A stretch of 64,000 nt of DNA, taken from positions 6,398,010 through 6,462,009 of the forward strand of contig OY986972.1 of the NCBI GenBank assembly GCA_963920575.1. Direction: 5' to 3'. The translations under genes were made by a program, and so were the position numbers. The DNA comes from Narthecium ossifragum (Eukaryota; Streptophyta; Magnoliopsida; Dioscoreales; Nartheciaceae). The notes below the pieces were generated by a model. The model worked only from the letters and a program-made list of their open reading frames with translations. It did not search any database and was not told the DNA's origin. Within the stretch, counting starts at the first letter, position 1, and every line of letters begins with the position of its first letter. Positions 33,076-46,083 of the stretch are shown one piece after another.

Positions 33076-36000
33076 ACCTAACAACCTTAAAAGAATTTCG
33101 TCCCGAAATTCAAGGTTGAAGCCGGGGGAAAAAGAAACAACTAGGCCTACCTGCACAAACAAGGCTACAACTAGGGGTGCCAACGCCCACAACAAGGAAC
33201 TACCTGAAGAGGTGAACAGTCGGGGAAACTCCCGACGCATGCGATCCTCTCGCTCCCAAGTCAGACTCTCTGCACTGCCGTGTCTCCACCTAACCATGAC
33301 CAACGGTAATGATCTGCCTCTGAGCACCTGATCCCGTCTGCCTAAGATATGCACTGGCTGCTCTATGTAGGTGGCGTCCTCCTCCACCTCAATGTTGTCG
33401 TGTCTGATCACGTGAGAAGGATCTGGAATATACTTCCTCAGCATAGGCACGTGGAAGGTGGGGTGGACTGCTGACATGTGCGGAGGTAGAGCTAACTGGT
33501 AGGCGACTGCTCCAACACGCCTGACGATCTCAAATGAGCCAGTGAACCTCGGTGCTAGCTTGCCCATGCTACCAAACCTGATCGACCCTCTGCGCGGGGA
33601 CACCTTCAGCAGCACTCTGTCGCCAACTGCGAACTCCAAGGGTCGTCGCCTGCGGTCTGCGTAGCTCTTCTGCCTGCTCTGCGCTGTCAGAAGCCTCTGC
33701 CTGATTTGAGCCAACCTCTCTGACGACTGTCTGATGATGTCTGGACCGGTAAGGGATGCCTCCCCAACCTCTGTCCAACACACCGGTGAGTGACACGGTC
33801 TGCCATACAACGCCTCAAAGGGTGCAAAACCCAAACTGGCATGAAAACTGTTGTTGTAGGCAAACTCCACCAAAGTCACGTGATGCTCCCAAGTACCTCC
33901 AGCGTCTAGCACACATGCTCTGAGCATGTCCTCCAAGATCTGGATAGTCCGCTCTGACTGTCCGTCTGTCTGAGGGTGGAAAGCTGTGCTGAACGTCAGT
34001 GTTGTCCCCAAGGAGTCCTGGAAGCTGCTCCAGAACCTGCCGGTGAATCTGGGATCTCTGTCTGACACTATCGACACTGGGATGCCGTGCAGTCGTACCA
34101 CCTCGTCAATGTGCCTCTGGCTCAGTCTGGCAATTGGATCTGTCGTCCTCATGGGGAGGAAATGAGCCGATTTGGTCAGTCGATCGACGATGACCCAAAT
34201 CGCATCATTCCCCCTCGGTGACCTGGGTAGCCCGGTGACGAAGTCCATAGCTATATGTTCCCACTTCCACTCTGGCACTGGAAGTGGCTGCAACAAACAT
34301 GGGGTCCGCCTGTGCTCTGCCTTCACCTTTTGACAGGTGAGGCATCTGAAAACGAACTCAGCTACTGACCTCTTCATCCCGCATCACCAGAACTGTCGGC
34401 GTAGGTCGTGGTACATCTTGGTGTTCCCAGGGTGAACGGCGAAACAGGAGTGATGGAACTCGTGAAGGATCTCCTCTCGCAACGCCGGGTCTGCTGAAAC
34501 TGCAACTCTGCCCCTGAAGAGTAGACCACTGTCTACCGACACTGTCCAGCCCTCAACTGCGCGCTCGGTGCCGACCGCCGCGAGCTCTGGGTCTCCAGCC
34601 TGTACCTCGATCACTCTAGCCAAAAGAACTGGAATGCTGCGAACAGCATATAGGAAACCACCTGTCGCCCGGTCCTCAAAGTCAAGCCCAAACTGACTGA
34701 CTGTCTCCAGCATCTGCCACTGCCGAGCTGACACTGCTGCCAGGGTCACCCGACTGTCTCTGGTCTGTCTGCTGAGAGCGTCTGCTACGACGTTTGCCTT
34801 ACCAGGGTGGTAATGCAACTCGAAGTCGTAGTCCTCTATAAGCTCCATCCACCGCCGCTGCCTGAGGTTGAGGTCACGCTGGGTAAACACGTGCCTCAAA
34901 CTCTTATGATCAGAGTACACCGAGAACCGCTGACCGTAGAGGTAGTGCCGCCACGTCTTCAGAGCGAAGACAACCGCTGCAAGCTCGAGATCGTGGACTG
35001 GATAGTTCCTCTGCATGAGATCCATGAACGCTGCTGGTGCGTTCGTAAGCCCAAACGACATCACCACAAACTCGTACAAGTCATACCGAGTTCGAAAAGC
35101 AGTCTTCGGGATGTCGCAATCCCGAACCCTCAACTGGTTGTAGCCAGTGCGGAGGTCGATCTTTGAGAACACTGAAGATCCTCGCAGCATGTCAAACAAG
35201 TCGTAGATCCTCGGCATCGGATACCTGTTCTTCACCGTCACCCTATTGAGTCGCCTGTAGTCTATGCAAAGTCGAAGGGTACCATCCTTCTTCTTTGCGA
35301 ACAACACTGGCGCCCCCCAGGGAGACATGCTGGGACCGATGAAGCCTCTACTGGTAAGCTCGTCTAGCTGGGTCCTCAACTCACTCTGCTCTATTGGTGC
35401 CATCCTGAAAGCTGGGAGAGAGATCAGTGTGGTACCTGGTACTAGGTCGATCTCAAAATTGACCTCTCTGGGCGGTGGAAGCCCTAACAATACCATGGGG
35501 AGCACGTCGGTGTAGTCGCACACGATCCTGGGAAAACTGCCCTGTTGCACTCTCTTAGAACCGAACAGGGACAGGCTGGCCAACAAGGCTGAGAGCTCGC
35601 TGCCACGCCTCCCCACACCTCAAGCAAAGGAATCGGCTGACAACTGATCCCCCAACAACACAAATTGTGTCTCGTCGGGTGTCCAAGCGACCACCCTCCG
35701 ATGACCACTGTCGATGATAGCTCAGTATGTTACTAACCAGTCCATACCGAGTATCACATCGAAGCCGGTCATGTCTAGCATCCACAGGTCTAGACACACA
35801 CGGAGGCCTCCAACCTCCAAAGAACAAGATCGGCAGACCCGGTCTACCCTTGCTGTGCCGCCGATCGGTGAGTCTACAAACTGTGCCACCTCTAGCCAAC
35901 TCGTCTCTAATCCTAACGATGCCACACACATGCTAGCAACATAGGAATGAGACGCCCCAGAATCTATCAGCACATCTACTAAGGAACTAGAAAGCTGAAA

Positions 36001-36703
36001 GATACCTTTGAGCATGAATGGCTCCGGAAGAGCAAACACATGCCCCCGTTGGGCGCCTCCACCTCTAGAGCGGCTCGGTCTAGCCCCTGACCCACACCCA
36101 CCACCTCTCCCCTGCCAGGCACCGGACCCTCCGCCTCTACTGCCCTGTGGCATAGCGCCCCGCGGTTCTCGAAAAACCTGACCTCCCCCTGACGGAGCCT
36201 GCTCAGACGGCCCAGCTGTCAAGAGGAACTGCCCTGGTGGACTCGGCAGCTGCGTCTGGAACTGCTGTGGGCGCTGCTACTGCTGGTGGAAAGGTCGCTG
36301 ACGCCGCCTCTGACCCCTGCCGAATCCCCCTCTGAACTGGGGCCTCTACGGTGCGCTGGTAGAAGATGGCGGTGGAACTGCCCGATACATCTCGTCCCGC
36401 AATTGCGCCTCTACTACCAAGGCGCAGTTCAGAACTGCTGAGTGCGTCTGAAAGCGGTGGGAACACATCTGACGCCTGATCTCTAGACGAAGACCCCACT
36501 CGAACTGCCGTGCCCTGGCCACTGGATCTGCTGCCACTGCCCCCGCGAAACGGACCAAGTGCGTGAACCGGGTGGCATACTGCTGCACAGAGTGAGTACC
36601 CTGCAAAAGGGACTGGTACTCGCGAGACAAGGCGTCACGCGTACTATCCGGGAAGTATGTGTCCAAGCACAACACCCTGAACTCCTCCCACGTCGGCTCC
36701 TCT
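33076..36703 (-). pseudogene. Element B pol with gag C-terminal part (deleted, stops)
   Basis: Reading down on the minus strand: gag core (SREYQSLLQGTHSVQQYATR), protease with DSGASHS active site near 35960, then reverse transcriptase start ([20 protein letters not shown]). RNase H tail ([20 protein letters not shown]), integrase zinc and core ([28 protein letters not shown]) and chromodomain tail (DQVLRGRSLPLVMVRWRHGS) follow. The frame is broken by in-frame stops near 35722, 35617 and 34384. About 190 residues holding the FVDD catalytic centre are missing from the reverse transcriptase, at MQR joined to [11 protein letters not shown] near 35015. The CCHC knuckle is absent. It was a polyprotein for reverse transcription and integration and is now inert. 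Confidence 0.88.
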
Positions 36704-36708
36704 CCGCC

Positions 36709-39124
36709 TGTCGCGCCCCGACCCGCGAAAGCCCAACCGGGCCGGGCGACGTGAACCGGAACCTACGAAACGCGGAAAAGAACGGCGAGGGTTCCCTCTA
36801 ACCTATTGGTCTCCCTAACAATTCACCAAAAGCACCCTCAATTAAAAGACAATATTATATTATATCCTCGAACCACAGATTTACGAACTCAAAAAGATTT
36901 AATATACAAATCCTCGGAGAGGGGAAGATCCAAAATACAACATCACTCCCGTAGGAGACTAACTAACATAAGGGTAAAAGCAGTAAATATCGCCACCTCT
37001 CAAAAGCCACCAGGCGCCGCCGCACCACCGTCCAACTGCCCGGTAGGGGCCATAGAGGAAGAACTGACGCCTGCACCTGCAAAACGTAGCCCGGGTAGGT
37101 GTGAGCACTAAGCTCAGTAGGGATCTACACTACGACACACAGAAGGAAGAGGGAAACGCAACAGTGTTGCCCTTAAGTAGGACCTGGGTGTATATAGGGG
37201 TCCCATAACCCCACCGCGTGTCCCTGAGGCCCCGATCATGATCTTCCAGCCGGGTTGGTCACATGTCGAGTCACACTCAGTAGCAGGAAACGGCACTGCT
37301 GACTCTCAACAGGACACTGAACACTGTTTGGTGGGAAGAGACACCACTGAGTAGGCAAAACCTCTACTTAAGAGTTTTAAGAAAAGCCGGACACCGGCTA
37401 CACCTCAGATCCGACTCGAGGCCGACACGACCTCTATAATCATCAAGCCACAAGTGTACCAGTCATCTAAGCCTATCATCGAATCGACTGGACATCACAA
37501 TTCAAACCGGGTCCAAATAACCCAACCCCGGTCCTAGGGCTAAGTCCGAGCTTCCAGCCTCGGGACGGCAACCCAAAGATCACCCACGTCCTAACCAATG
37601 CAACTAATGCACACAACAACAATGCATGCTATGACATACACAGATAATAAGAAAGGCATGCAACAGTATGTCAAGCATCATATAAGTCTACTGGATCGCT
37701 GTAGCGGTACTACCAACCGCTGCCAGCCGATCCGCAGCGGGCCCTGGCATTAGGACGGCACCGCGACCGTCAACCACGGACTCCTGCAACTGGAAGCAAC
37801 CCCGAAAACCGCTGATGAACAGTAAACAATATAATATTATATTCCGAAATATAATATTATATTCAAACACCCAAAACCACCACTTAGGGGCTAATTGATC
37901 CCATCGATTCGACGTCCAAACGACGTTGGATTCAAGATCCAACTTAGTCACCAGTAGGTGTATATACCAGGATCAATATATTCAAAATTCATAATCATCC
38001 AACGGTTGGATTAACAGGAAAATACAAAACAAAACCGCTAATCAACTCACTTACCAATTTAATTGCTGCAACGCAGCCCTCCAGCAAACAATTCATAACA
38101 AATCGTAAAATAATTGGAAAAATATGAAATAAGATGGAATAGAAAGCTAACGAGTAGATGCACAACTCTTATGTTTATCAAAATCCAATATCATGTATAC
38201 GCCGGCCGGAAAACTCGGCGCAAGCCGGCTGTTCTTCAAGAATAGCAGAAAACCAGAAATCCGAGACTAATCATGCATAAAACCCAATCAAATCTCAACT
38301 GATTAACATGAAACTTAAATGAGTAATTTTAATAGGTATAAGGAATCCAACAAAACAAGGATCAACAAGATCCAACGGCTAGATCTCAAGAACACCCGAA
38401 ATAAACATCAGTAGGTATAACGCTACCTAGCTGCGCTTTCCTCGGCTGATTCCCCGCGATTTGATCACCAAAAAGCTTCCAAACCACTTCAGGGATCTTC
38501 CTCTCGTTTTCATGGATCCAACGAGCCTTAGAACGCTGAAAAAGATGGTCGGAGGAGGGAGAACGGAGGAGATGAAGCTCGCCGGCGGAGAAGGGAAGAA
38601 ACAGAGCACCGCGGGAAAGAAGAGAAAGAAGGAAGAAGAAGAGAAGAGAAGGAGGAAGAGGGGAAGAAAGGAGGGAAAAGGGAAGGGGAAAGCCGGGGGA
38701 AGGGGGGAAAAGTGAGGGGAGGGGAGGGAAAGTCCTCCCCCCTCTGACAGAGGAGAGTGACGGCCAGCGGTGGCCGTCCTCGCGAAGCAGAAAAGCCACC
38801 GACGCGAGTCCGATCGGTCGCTCCAAGGAGAGATCGATCGTTCTCGCCCCTGATCAAAACAAACCGACTCGCTCACGAGTCCGATCGATCATCCCAAGGA
38901 GCGATCGATCGCTCAAGCGTCGTCAGCTGCCCAAAGGCAATCTTCCGCGCGCCCGAGCTGAGATCTTCCGATCCCGGGTCCACCTAGCCATTCTAAACAA
39001 ACACTAACACATATAAGGTCAGTGTGTGCACACGCGGGTGTGAAACAAACCAACAATGCGTAATTTACCAAATTGCCCTTGCGATCCACAACGAGCCACA
39101 GGGGTAGAGGGACAGGTCCTCACA
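36709..39124 (-). mobile_element. Element A, 3' LTR
   Basis: TGTCGCGCCCCGACC to GACAGGTCCTCACA, 2,416 bases. It contains CCCGGGTAGGTGTGAGCACT near 37091-37110. CGATCGATC palindromes lie at 38815-38915 and a GA-rich strand at 38560-38730. Next to its right end, minus-strand AAGGGTAATAGGA is the likely polypurine tract. Confidence 0.88.
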
Positions 39125-40907
39125 TCCTATTACCCTTAAAGGAAATCTCGTCCCGAGATTCGATAAGGGTCGGGCTCGAAACAACAAAACAAGTACACTA
39201 AAAGACAGGACAAGAAATACCTCGAGAAGAGAACAACTGCGGAAACTCCTGCCGCATGCGCGCCTCGCGCTCCCAAGTGATCTCCTCGGTGCCTCTGTGC
39301 CTCCACAGTACCTTGACCAAGGGAATTGTCTTGCCCCGCAAGACATGATCCCTCTAGTCAAGTACCCGAACCGGCTGCTCAACAAAGCTCGCGTCTGCCT
39401 CAAGCTCAATGTCATCCACCCTGATGACATGAGACGGGTCTGGGTGATACTTCCTCAGCATCGACACATGGAAAGTCGGATGCACAGCAGGCATGTGCTG
39501 AGGAAGATCCAGGCGGTAAGCTACCTCGCCGACCCTCTCTAAGATCTCGAACGGCCCGACGAACCTCGGCGCCAAGTTGCCACCTCTGCCAAACCTGACA
39601 GAACCTCTGTATGGCGATGCTCGCAAGAACACTCGGTCGCCGACAGCAAACTCCAACGGTCGTCGCCTTTGATCTGCATAACTCTTCTGCCGGCTCTGAG
39701 CCGTCAGAAGCCTCTGCCTGATCTGCACTAACCTCTCTGACGACCGCCTGACGATGTCTGGACCGGTGAGTGAAGCCTCTCCAACCTCTGTCCAGCACAC
39801 TGGGGAACGACACGGCCTACCGTACAACGCTTCGAAAGGTGCTACTCCAAGACTGGACTGGTAGCTGTTGTTGTAGGCGAACTCCACCATGGGAGCGTGC
39901 TCCTCCCAGCTGCCTCCTGCGTCGAGGACAAATGCTCTCAGCATGTCCTCCAAGATCTGGATAGTCCGCTCTGACTGCCCGTCTGTATGCGGATGGAACG
40001 CAGTACTGAAAGTCAGGAGTGTGCCAACTGCATCCTGAAAGTCTCGCCAGAACCTGCTGGTGAACCTAGGGTCACGGTCTGACACGATAGAAACTGGAAC
40101 CCCGTGTAGTCTGACTACCTCTCTGACGTACAAGCTACCCAACCTGTCCGTCGAGTCTGACACCCGCATAGGCAGGAAGTGCGCCGATTTGGTCAATCGA
40201 TCAACGATGACCCAAATCGCGTCATTCCCCCTAGGAGATCTCGGTAGCCCGGTCACGAAGTCCATCGTGATGTGCTCCCACTTCCACTCAGCTAGTGGAA
40301 GCGGCTGAAGTAACCCCGGAGTCCGCTGGTGCTCTGCCTTGACCTTCTGACAGGTAAGGCATCGCGATACGAACTCCGTCACTGCCCTCTTCATCCCGCG
40401 CCACCAGAACTGTCGCCGACGATCCTGGTACATCTTGGTGCCGCCGGGATGAACTGCAAAACAAGAGTGATGGAACTCTCGCAGGACGTCGTCTCGAAGA
40501 ACTGGATCTGCTGGAACCGCTACTCTGCCTCGAAACCGTAGTCCTCCGTCTGGCGATACTGTCCAGTCTCCGTCTGCGCCCTCTGTGCCCGCTGCTGTGC
40601 GTAACTCCTCGAGCTCTGGGTCACTGTGCTGTGCCTCCAACACTCTGGCTAGAACTGCTGGCATACTCTACACTGCATAAAGAAAGCTGTTGGATCCCCG
40701 ATCCTCAAACTCGAGCCCCAACTGGCCCGCCGTCTCTAGAGCCTGCCACTACCTCGCTGACAATCCTGCAACTGCTGCTCTGGTGTCTCTCACCTGTCTG
40801 CTCAGCGCGTCTGCTACGACGTTTGCCTTACCATGATGGTAATGCAGCGCAAAGTCGTAGTCCTCCAGTAGCTCCATCCAGCGTCGCTGCCTCAGGTTGA
40901 GGTCACG
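39125..40907 (-). pseudogene. Element A: RNase H tail, integrase and chromodomain
   Basis: The minus-strand frame runs from [10 protein letters not shown] through the integrase zinc finger ([10 protein letters not shown], then CLTCQKVKAEH). The DDE core shows MDFVTGLPRSPRG, SDRDPRF and TDGQSERTI, all three catalytic acids retained. It ends with LRKYHPDPSHVIRVDDIELE and a chromodomain-type tail. In-frame TAG stops occur near 40752 and 40673 and again near 39351, where a relative has CGG. The product would have inserted new copies by 3'-end joining. Here it is truncated before the chromodomain end. Confidence 0.87.
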
Positions 40908-42914
40908 TTAGGTGAAAACGTGCCTCAAACTTTTATGGTCCGAGAAGACTGAGAACTTCTCGCCATAGAGATAATGCCGCCAGGTCTTCAGGGCGAAGAC
41001 AACCGCTGCTAGCTCCAAGTCGTGAGTAGGGTAGTTCCTCTCATGGTTCTTTAGCTGACGAGAACCATAGGAAACTACGTGCCCCTCCTGCATGAGGACA
41101 CATCCCAAACCCTCACCGCTAGCGTCACAGTAAACGCTGTAACCAACACCTCGCTCGGGGGCGATCAGCACCAGCGCACTGGTCAACCTCGTCCTCATCT
41201 CCACGAAGGCTCGCTCACAAGCATCATCCCACACGAACGGGACGGCCTTCTGTGTCAGTTTGGTCAATGATCCGGCAACTTTGGAGAAGTCCCGCACGAA
41301 CCATCTGTAGTAACCCGCCAAGCCTAAGAAACTACGGACCTCAAACACTGTACTCGGTCTCTGCCACTGTACCACTGCCTCAACCTTGGCCGGGTCAACT
41401 GAGATCCTTGCTGCCGACACCACGTGTCCAAGGAATCCCACCTGTGCGAGCCAGAACTCACACTTGGAAGCCTTGGCATAAAGCCGATGCTCCCGAAGTA
41501 GCTGCAACACTGTCGCCAAGTGTCCCTCGTGCTTTGCCTCTGACCTGGAGTAGATAAGGATGTCGTCGACGAACACCACCATGAACTCGTCTAGGAAAGG
41601 CCGGAAGATCCTCTGCATGAGATCCATGAACGCTGCTGGTGCGTTCGTCAGCCCAAACGGCATCACCACGAACTCGTACAGGTCGTACCGAGTTCGAAAA
41701 GCCGTCTTCGGGATGTCGCAATCCCGAACCCTCAACTGGTGGTAGCCGGTGCGGAGGTCAATCTTCGAGAACACTGAAGATCCTCGCAACTGGTCAAACA
41801 GGTCGTCGATCGTCGGCATCGGATACCGGTTCTTCACCGTCACCCTGTTGAGCCGCCTGTAGTCTATGCAAAGTCGAAGGGTACCGTCCTTCTTCTTCGC
41901 GAACAACACTGGCGCCCCCCAGGGAGACATGCTGGGACGGATGAAACCTCTGCTGGTAAGCTCGTCTAGCTGGATCCTCAACTCACTCTGCTCTGCTGGT
42001 GCCATCCTAAAAGCTGGGAGACAGATCGGTGGAGTACCCGGTACCATGTCGATCTCAAAATCGACCTCTCTGGGCGGTGGAAGCCCTGGCAACACCTCGG
42101 GAAACTCGTCGGTGTAGTCGCACACGATCCTGGGGAAACTGCTCTGCTGTACTCTCTCTGACCCAAATAGGGACAGGCTGGCCAACAAGGCTGAAAGCTC
42201 GCTGCCACGCCTTCCCACACCACGAGCAAAGGAATCGGCTGAAAACCGATCCCCCAACAACACAAACTGTGTCCCATCATGTGTCCAAGCGACCACCCTC
42301 CGGCGACCACAGTCGATGATAGCTCGGTATGCTGCTAACCAGTCCATACCGAGTATCACATCGAAACCTGTCATGTCTAGCACCCGCAGGTCTAGAAAGA
42401 CACGGAGGCCTCCAACCTCCAAAGAACAAGATCGGCAGACCCGGTCTACCCTGACTGTGCCGCTGATTGGTGAGTCTACAGACTGTGCCACCTCTAGCCA
42501 ACTCGTCTCCAACCCTCTGGGCAGGGATGGCTCTGCCGCTGCCTGCTGGTACTGCTGTGGCTGCTGGTTCTGCTGTGGCGACTGGAAAAGATGAACGGTG
42601 TCCGGCTGCTCACGCACCGGAAAAGAAAACACACGCCCCCGCTGGCCGCCTCCACCTTTGGAGCGGCATGGTCCCGCCCCTGATCCGGTCCCGCCACTGC
42701 TCCCCTGCCAAGTACTGGACCCTCCGCCTCGACTCCCCTGCGGCACAGCGCCCCGCGCTCCTCGCAAGTGGCAGTCCCTACGGTAGTGTCCCAGCTGCCC
42801 GCACGAGGAGCACGTGACTGACGCGCTATCAGGCTGCTGACTCTGGCCTCCCCCTGACGGAGCCTGCCCAGACGGCCCGGCCGTCAGGAGAAACTGGCCT
42901 GGCGGACTCGGCAA
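40908..42914 (-). pseudogene. Element A: gag knuckle, protease remnant, RT and RNase H
   Basis: This open frame of 668 codons ends at a TAA where relatives have CAA (HVFT then stop, 40908-40910). The order is a CCHC zinc knuckle ([14 protein letters not shown]) near 42790, protease, reverse transcriptase and RNase H. Reverse transcriptase has [36 protein letters not shown] and the catalytic FVDDILIYS. RNase H has [14 protein letters not shown] and SDHKSLRH. The protease lacks its DSGASHS active-site part: [11 protein letters not shown] passes straight to [11 protein letters not shown]. The element therefore could not process its own polyprotein even without the stop. Confidence 0.88.
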
Positions 42915-43500
42915 CTGTGCCTGGAACTGCTGCGGGTGCTGCGACCGCTACTGAAAACGTCGCTGACGCCGCTGGTTCCCTCTGCCGAATCCCCCTCTGA
43001 ACTGGGGTCACTGCGGTGTGCTGGTAGAGAATGCCGGTGGAACTGCCTGGCACCTCTCGTTCGCAACTGCGCCCCTACTGCCAAGGCGCAGTCCGGAACT
43101 GCTGAGTACGCCTGGAAGCTGTAAGAACTGGTCCGTCGTCAGATCTCTGATCGAAGCCTCTGCTCAAACTGACATGCACTGGCCACTAGATCTGCTGCCA
43201 CTGCTCCCGCGAAACGGACCAAATGCGTGAACCGGGTGGCATACTGCTGACACTCCAACAAGACCACCACAACGGTCCGCGCGTCGACCGGAGCGAGAAC
43301 CCCCTCCTCGGCGAGAAGTGTCTCCTCCCGTGCGACCGAAGCCGTCGCTGGTGATGGCTCAGTCTGTCTAGCCCTGACCTCCCTGACAGGTGCTACCCTG
43401 TCTGGTCGGGCGGGTCGACCAGGTCGTGCCCCACCCCAACCATCAACCGAAGGTCAGCCCCGAGCTCCCGACATCTGCGCAATCACCAACAACAAACGAG
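42915..43500 (-). pseudogene. Element A: gag N-terminal part, deleted
   Basis: The gag start shows TEPSPATASVAREETLLAEE and VLAPVDART. It then jumps to QQYATRFTHLVRFAG, skipping the central gag core still seen in the older element (about 36540-36703 plus 48254-48420). Stops interrupt the first codons. The region is cut at 43505 by the solo LTR, with CGTCC at 43501-43505 as its TSD. Confidence 0.8.
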
Positions 43501-43505
43501 CGTCC

Positions 43506-45906
43506 TGTGAGGGCCCGTCCCTCAGACCTGACTCGACCACGTGGGTCGATAGCCGGTTTCCTGTTGGTTTGGTTCCGCGTCGGGCACGATCGGGCGATCG
43601 TGTGGCGGTTTTTGACCCCGGGGGCATTTTGGTAAATATGCCCTCTGATGGTCGGTTTCACACCCGCGTTCCACACACTGACTTTGATTGATGTATGTGT
43701 TTGATTAGGATCCCTAGGGTGCGTCCGATCGGAGGATCGGAGCTCGATCGGGAAAGATCGATTTGGACGGCTGAGATAGATTTGGAATGTCTATATAAGC
43801 CAAGTCCCCTTTCCCTCTTTCCTTCTCTCCTTCACCTGTCGTTCTCTCCCCTTCTCTCTCTCTCCTTCGGCTGAGGTAGGGTTTGGAGATTTGGTCTTCG
43901 GAGCTCGGATCTTGTCGGCTTGACCAGCGGGACGCGTGGAGGAGCTACCCTACTTGCTCAAGTAGGTGTTTCTACCTCGATCCTTGGATCGGGTTCTCCT
44001 AGGATAGGTTTTATGTGCTTTCGTTGTAGGAATACATGTTAGAATGGTTTGTAACTCTTTGTATGTGTAGAGTAACTCCTTTCTTGTATTCCTACGTTGA
44101 GATTTCAGTATTTGAACGGTTAGTTTCCGTATTATCGCCGTTTTGTTGGTTTTTGTCCATTTGGACTTAGATAAGAGATTTAACAGTCGAAAACTGGATT
44201 TCTTCACTCCATTAGCTTCCCCTTTGCTAAATATACTTGCTTGTAAAATTTCATCTTATTCCAACATGATTTGATCTTTGAAATCCAAGGAAATGTATTT
44301 CCGGCACTGTTCTGATGAACTGTGCCAAGGGCCTGACGGTCGATCGGTGCATCGACCGTCACATGTTGTTTTACGCTTTCTGGGCCTGGCGGTCGACCGT
44401 CGGATCGACCGTCGCATCGACCGTCAGGCTCTGTCGGGATTTTGGCCTCCCACGGTCGATGGGTCGATCGACCGTGGGTCTTTTCTCTTTTTCATCCCGC
44501 CTCACGGTCGACCGTCGCATCGTCCGTGAGGCTCTGTCCCGTTTTGGGCTCTCGACGGTCGATGGGCCGATCGACCGTCGCCCATGGGGTTTTCTTCGTT
44601 TTGGCCTCACGGTCGATCGGTGGATCGACCGTGACATCGTCCGTGGTCTCACGGTCGATCCCCGGATCGGCCGTGGCATCGTCCGTGACCACTTGGACTT
44701 GGTTTTCTGGCTTTCTTTGGTGGATTTGATTTGGGATTAGTATCTAAACATGTAGGGAAGCATGTAGGGGGATTTGATTAGGTTTTCAAAGGATTTTCAT
44801 CGGGTTTGAGAATCGATTCGAATAACTCTCTTTTTGGGTAAATCAAAGGTTTCACTTGCATTTAATACTTGTTTGTTTGTAGTTAAATGCTTAATTGATT
44901 GCTTAGCCATTAACTGGCTATGAGTGCTAGTTAATGAGGAATGGTGGAACCTTAGCCTCTTGCCGGCGAGTGCATTAACTGTTGATGTGGCATATAGAGA
45001 CATCTAGGATAGATGTTTGCCAGGGCTCATGCATTGTATGCATTAGAAGCATTTGAGGTTAGGCGGGCGATGGTTTGGGTCGCCGATCTGAGGCTCTCGG
45101 GTAGCTCGGATCTAGCCTTAGGACCGTGGATGGGTAGTCAGGAGTAGGGTGTGATTGTTGATCAAGTCTCATGTCTTTGAGGATTCACGCTAGATGACTC
45201 TGATCAGTGTTTGAGGTTTAGAGGTCGGGTTGTCTTCCGAAGCTAAGTTCTAAGGATGGGTGTCGACGTCTCTGACATGGTCCCTAGGCAGTGGTTTCCT
45301 GTTGGGAAATGGTGATCCTACTAGTTTTGGTTCTTTCCTCCCAGCGTGTTAGTTGAGTTTCCCAGCGTGGTCGGTTGAGAAGAGTAGGATCCCTTGGGAG
45401 TCGATAGGGTTGTGGGACCCGTGGCATCCGTTAGACTTGAGCTGGAAGACAACTCTGTTGTTGTTTTCCTCCCTTCAGTGTGCCGTAGAGTAGAACCCTA
45501 CTGAGCTTATCGCTCACTCCTACCCGGGCTGCGTTTGCAAGTGCAGGCGGCAGTTCTTCTTCGGTGGAGCCGGCAGGATCGGCTTTTGGCGGCGCGAGTA
45601 CTTCCAGAGGCGCTTGAGGTTGCTGGAGGATGATCTGTTGTACAACTTTTTGATATGTATCTATATGTTGTTGTACACATTCTGAGGATTTTGGATCATG
45701 TATATATGTCTTTACCTTGGGAGTATTAGAATGAAAATTTTTGTAACTGTACAACTTGATGTTATATGAACTGAATCTGTTTAGCCTCTAGAATACAATT
45801 GTTTAATTATCTATCTTTTCCGCTTTGTACCGCGTCGGTTGATGATGAATAGTGTTAAGACCCTCACGCCCCGTCCTGGATGGGTTTTCTGGGTCGGGGT
45901 GTGACA
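43506..45906 (+). mobile_element. Solo LTR inserted in element A, opposite orientation
   Basis: It runs TGTGAGGGCCCGTCC to GGGTCGGGGTGTGACA, 2,401 bases, flanked by CGTCC at 43501-43505 and 45907-45911. TATA motif TATATAA lies at 43792-43798, with the inner motif CTCACTCCTACCCGGGCTGC near 45512-45531. It is the inverted counterpart of the LTR at 30660-33075 and shares its GGTCGACC array (44335-44690). No internal region accompanies it. Confidence 0.92.
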
Positions 45907-45911
45907 CGTCC

Positions 45912-46083
45912 ACTCGTTCGAAACCCAAGACAAAGCAACACAACATAAAGCGGAAAAGCATAACACATCAAAATGAGCATGCACGGATGTTCTAGACATA
46001 GAACTAACCCATTCCACGCTCAATCTCAACCGAATCCTGATCCTAACACCCTGGGATCTACAGCCTATGCTCTGATACCAAGC
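45912..46083 (-). promoter_or_regulatory. Element A leader and primer-binding site
   Basis: The 12-mer TGGTATCAGAGC (minus strand, 46069-46080) matches the 3' end complement of initiator tRNA-Met and starts three bases from the end of the 5' LTR. The remaining leader is paralleled by 48671-48825 plus 51178-51219 of the older element. It ends at the solo LTR target duplication. Confidence 0.88.

Noticed and set aside
33076..43505. A single large element bounded by inverted LTRs at 30660 and 43506
   Set aside because: The LTR at 43506-45906 has its own perfect CGTCC duplication and lies in a younger element, so it is an independent insertion.
46069..46080. tRNA-Met gene fragment
   Set aside because: Only 12 bases match, next to an LTR end; it is a primer-binding site, not a tRNA gene.
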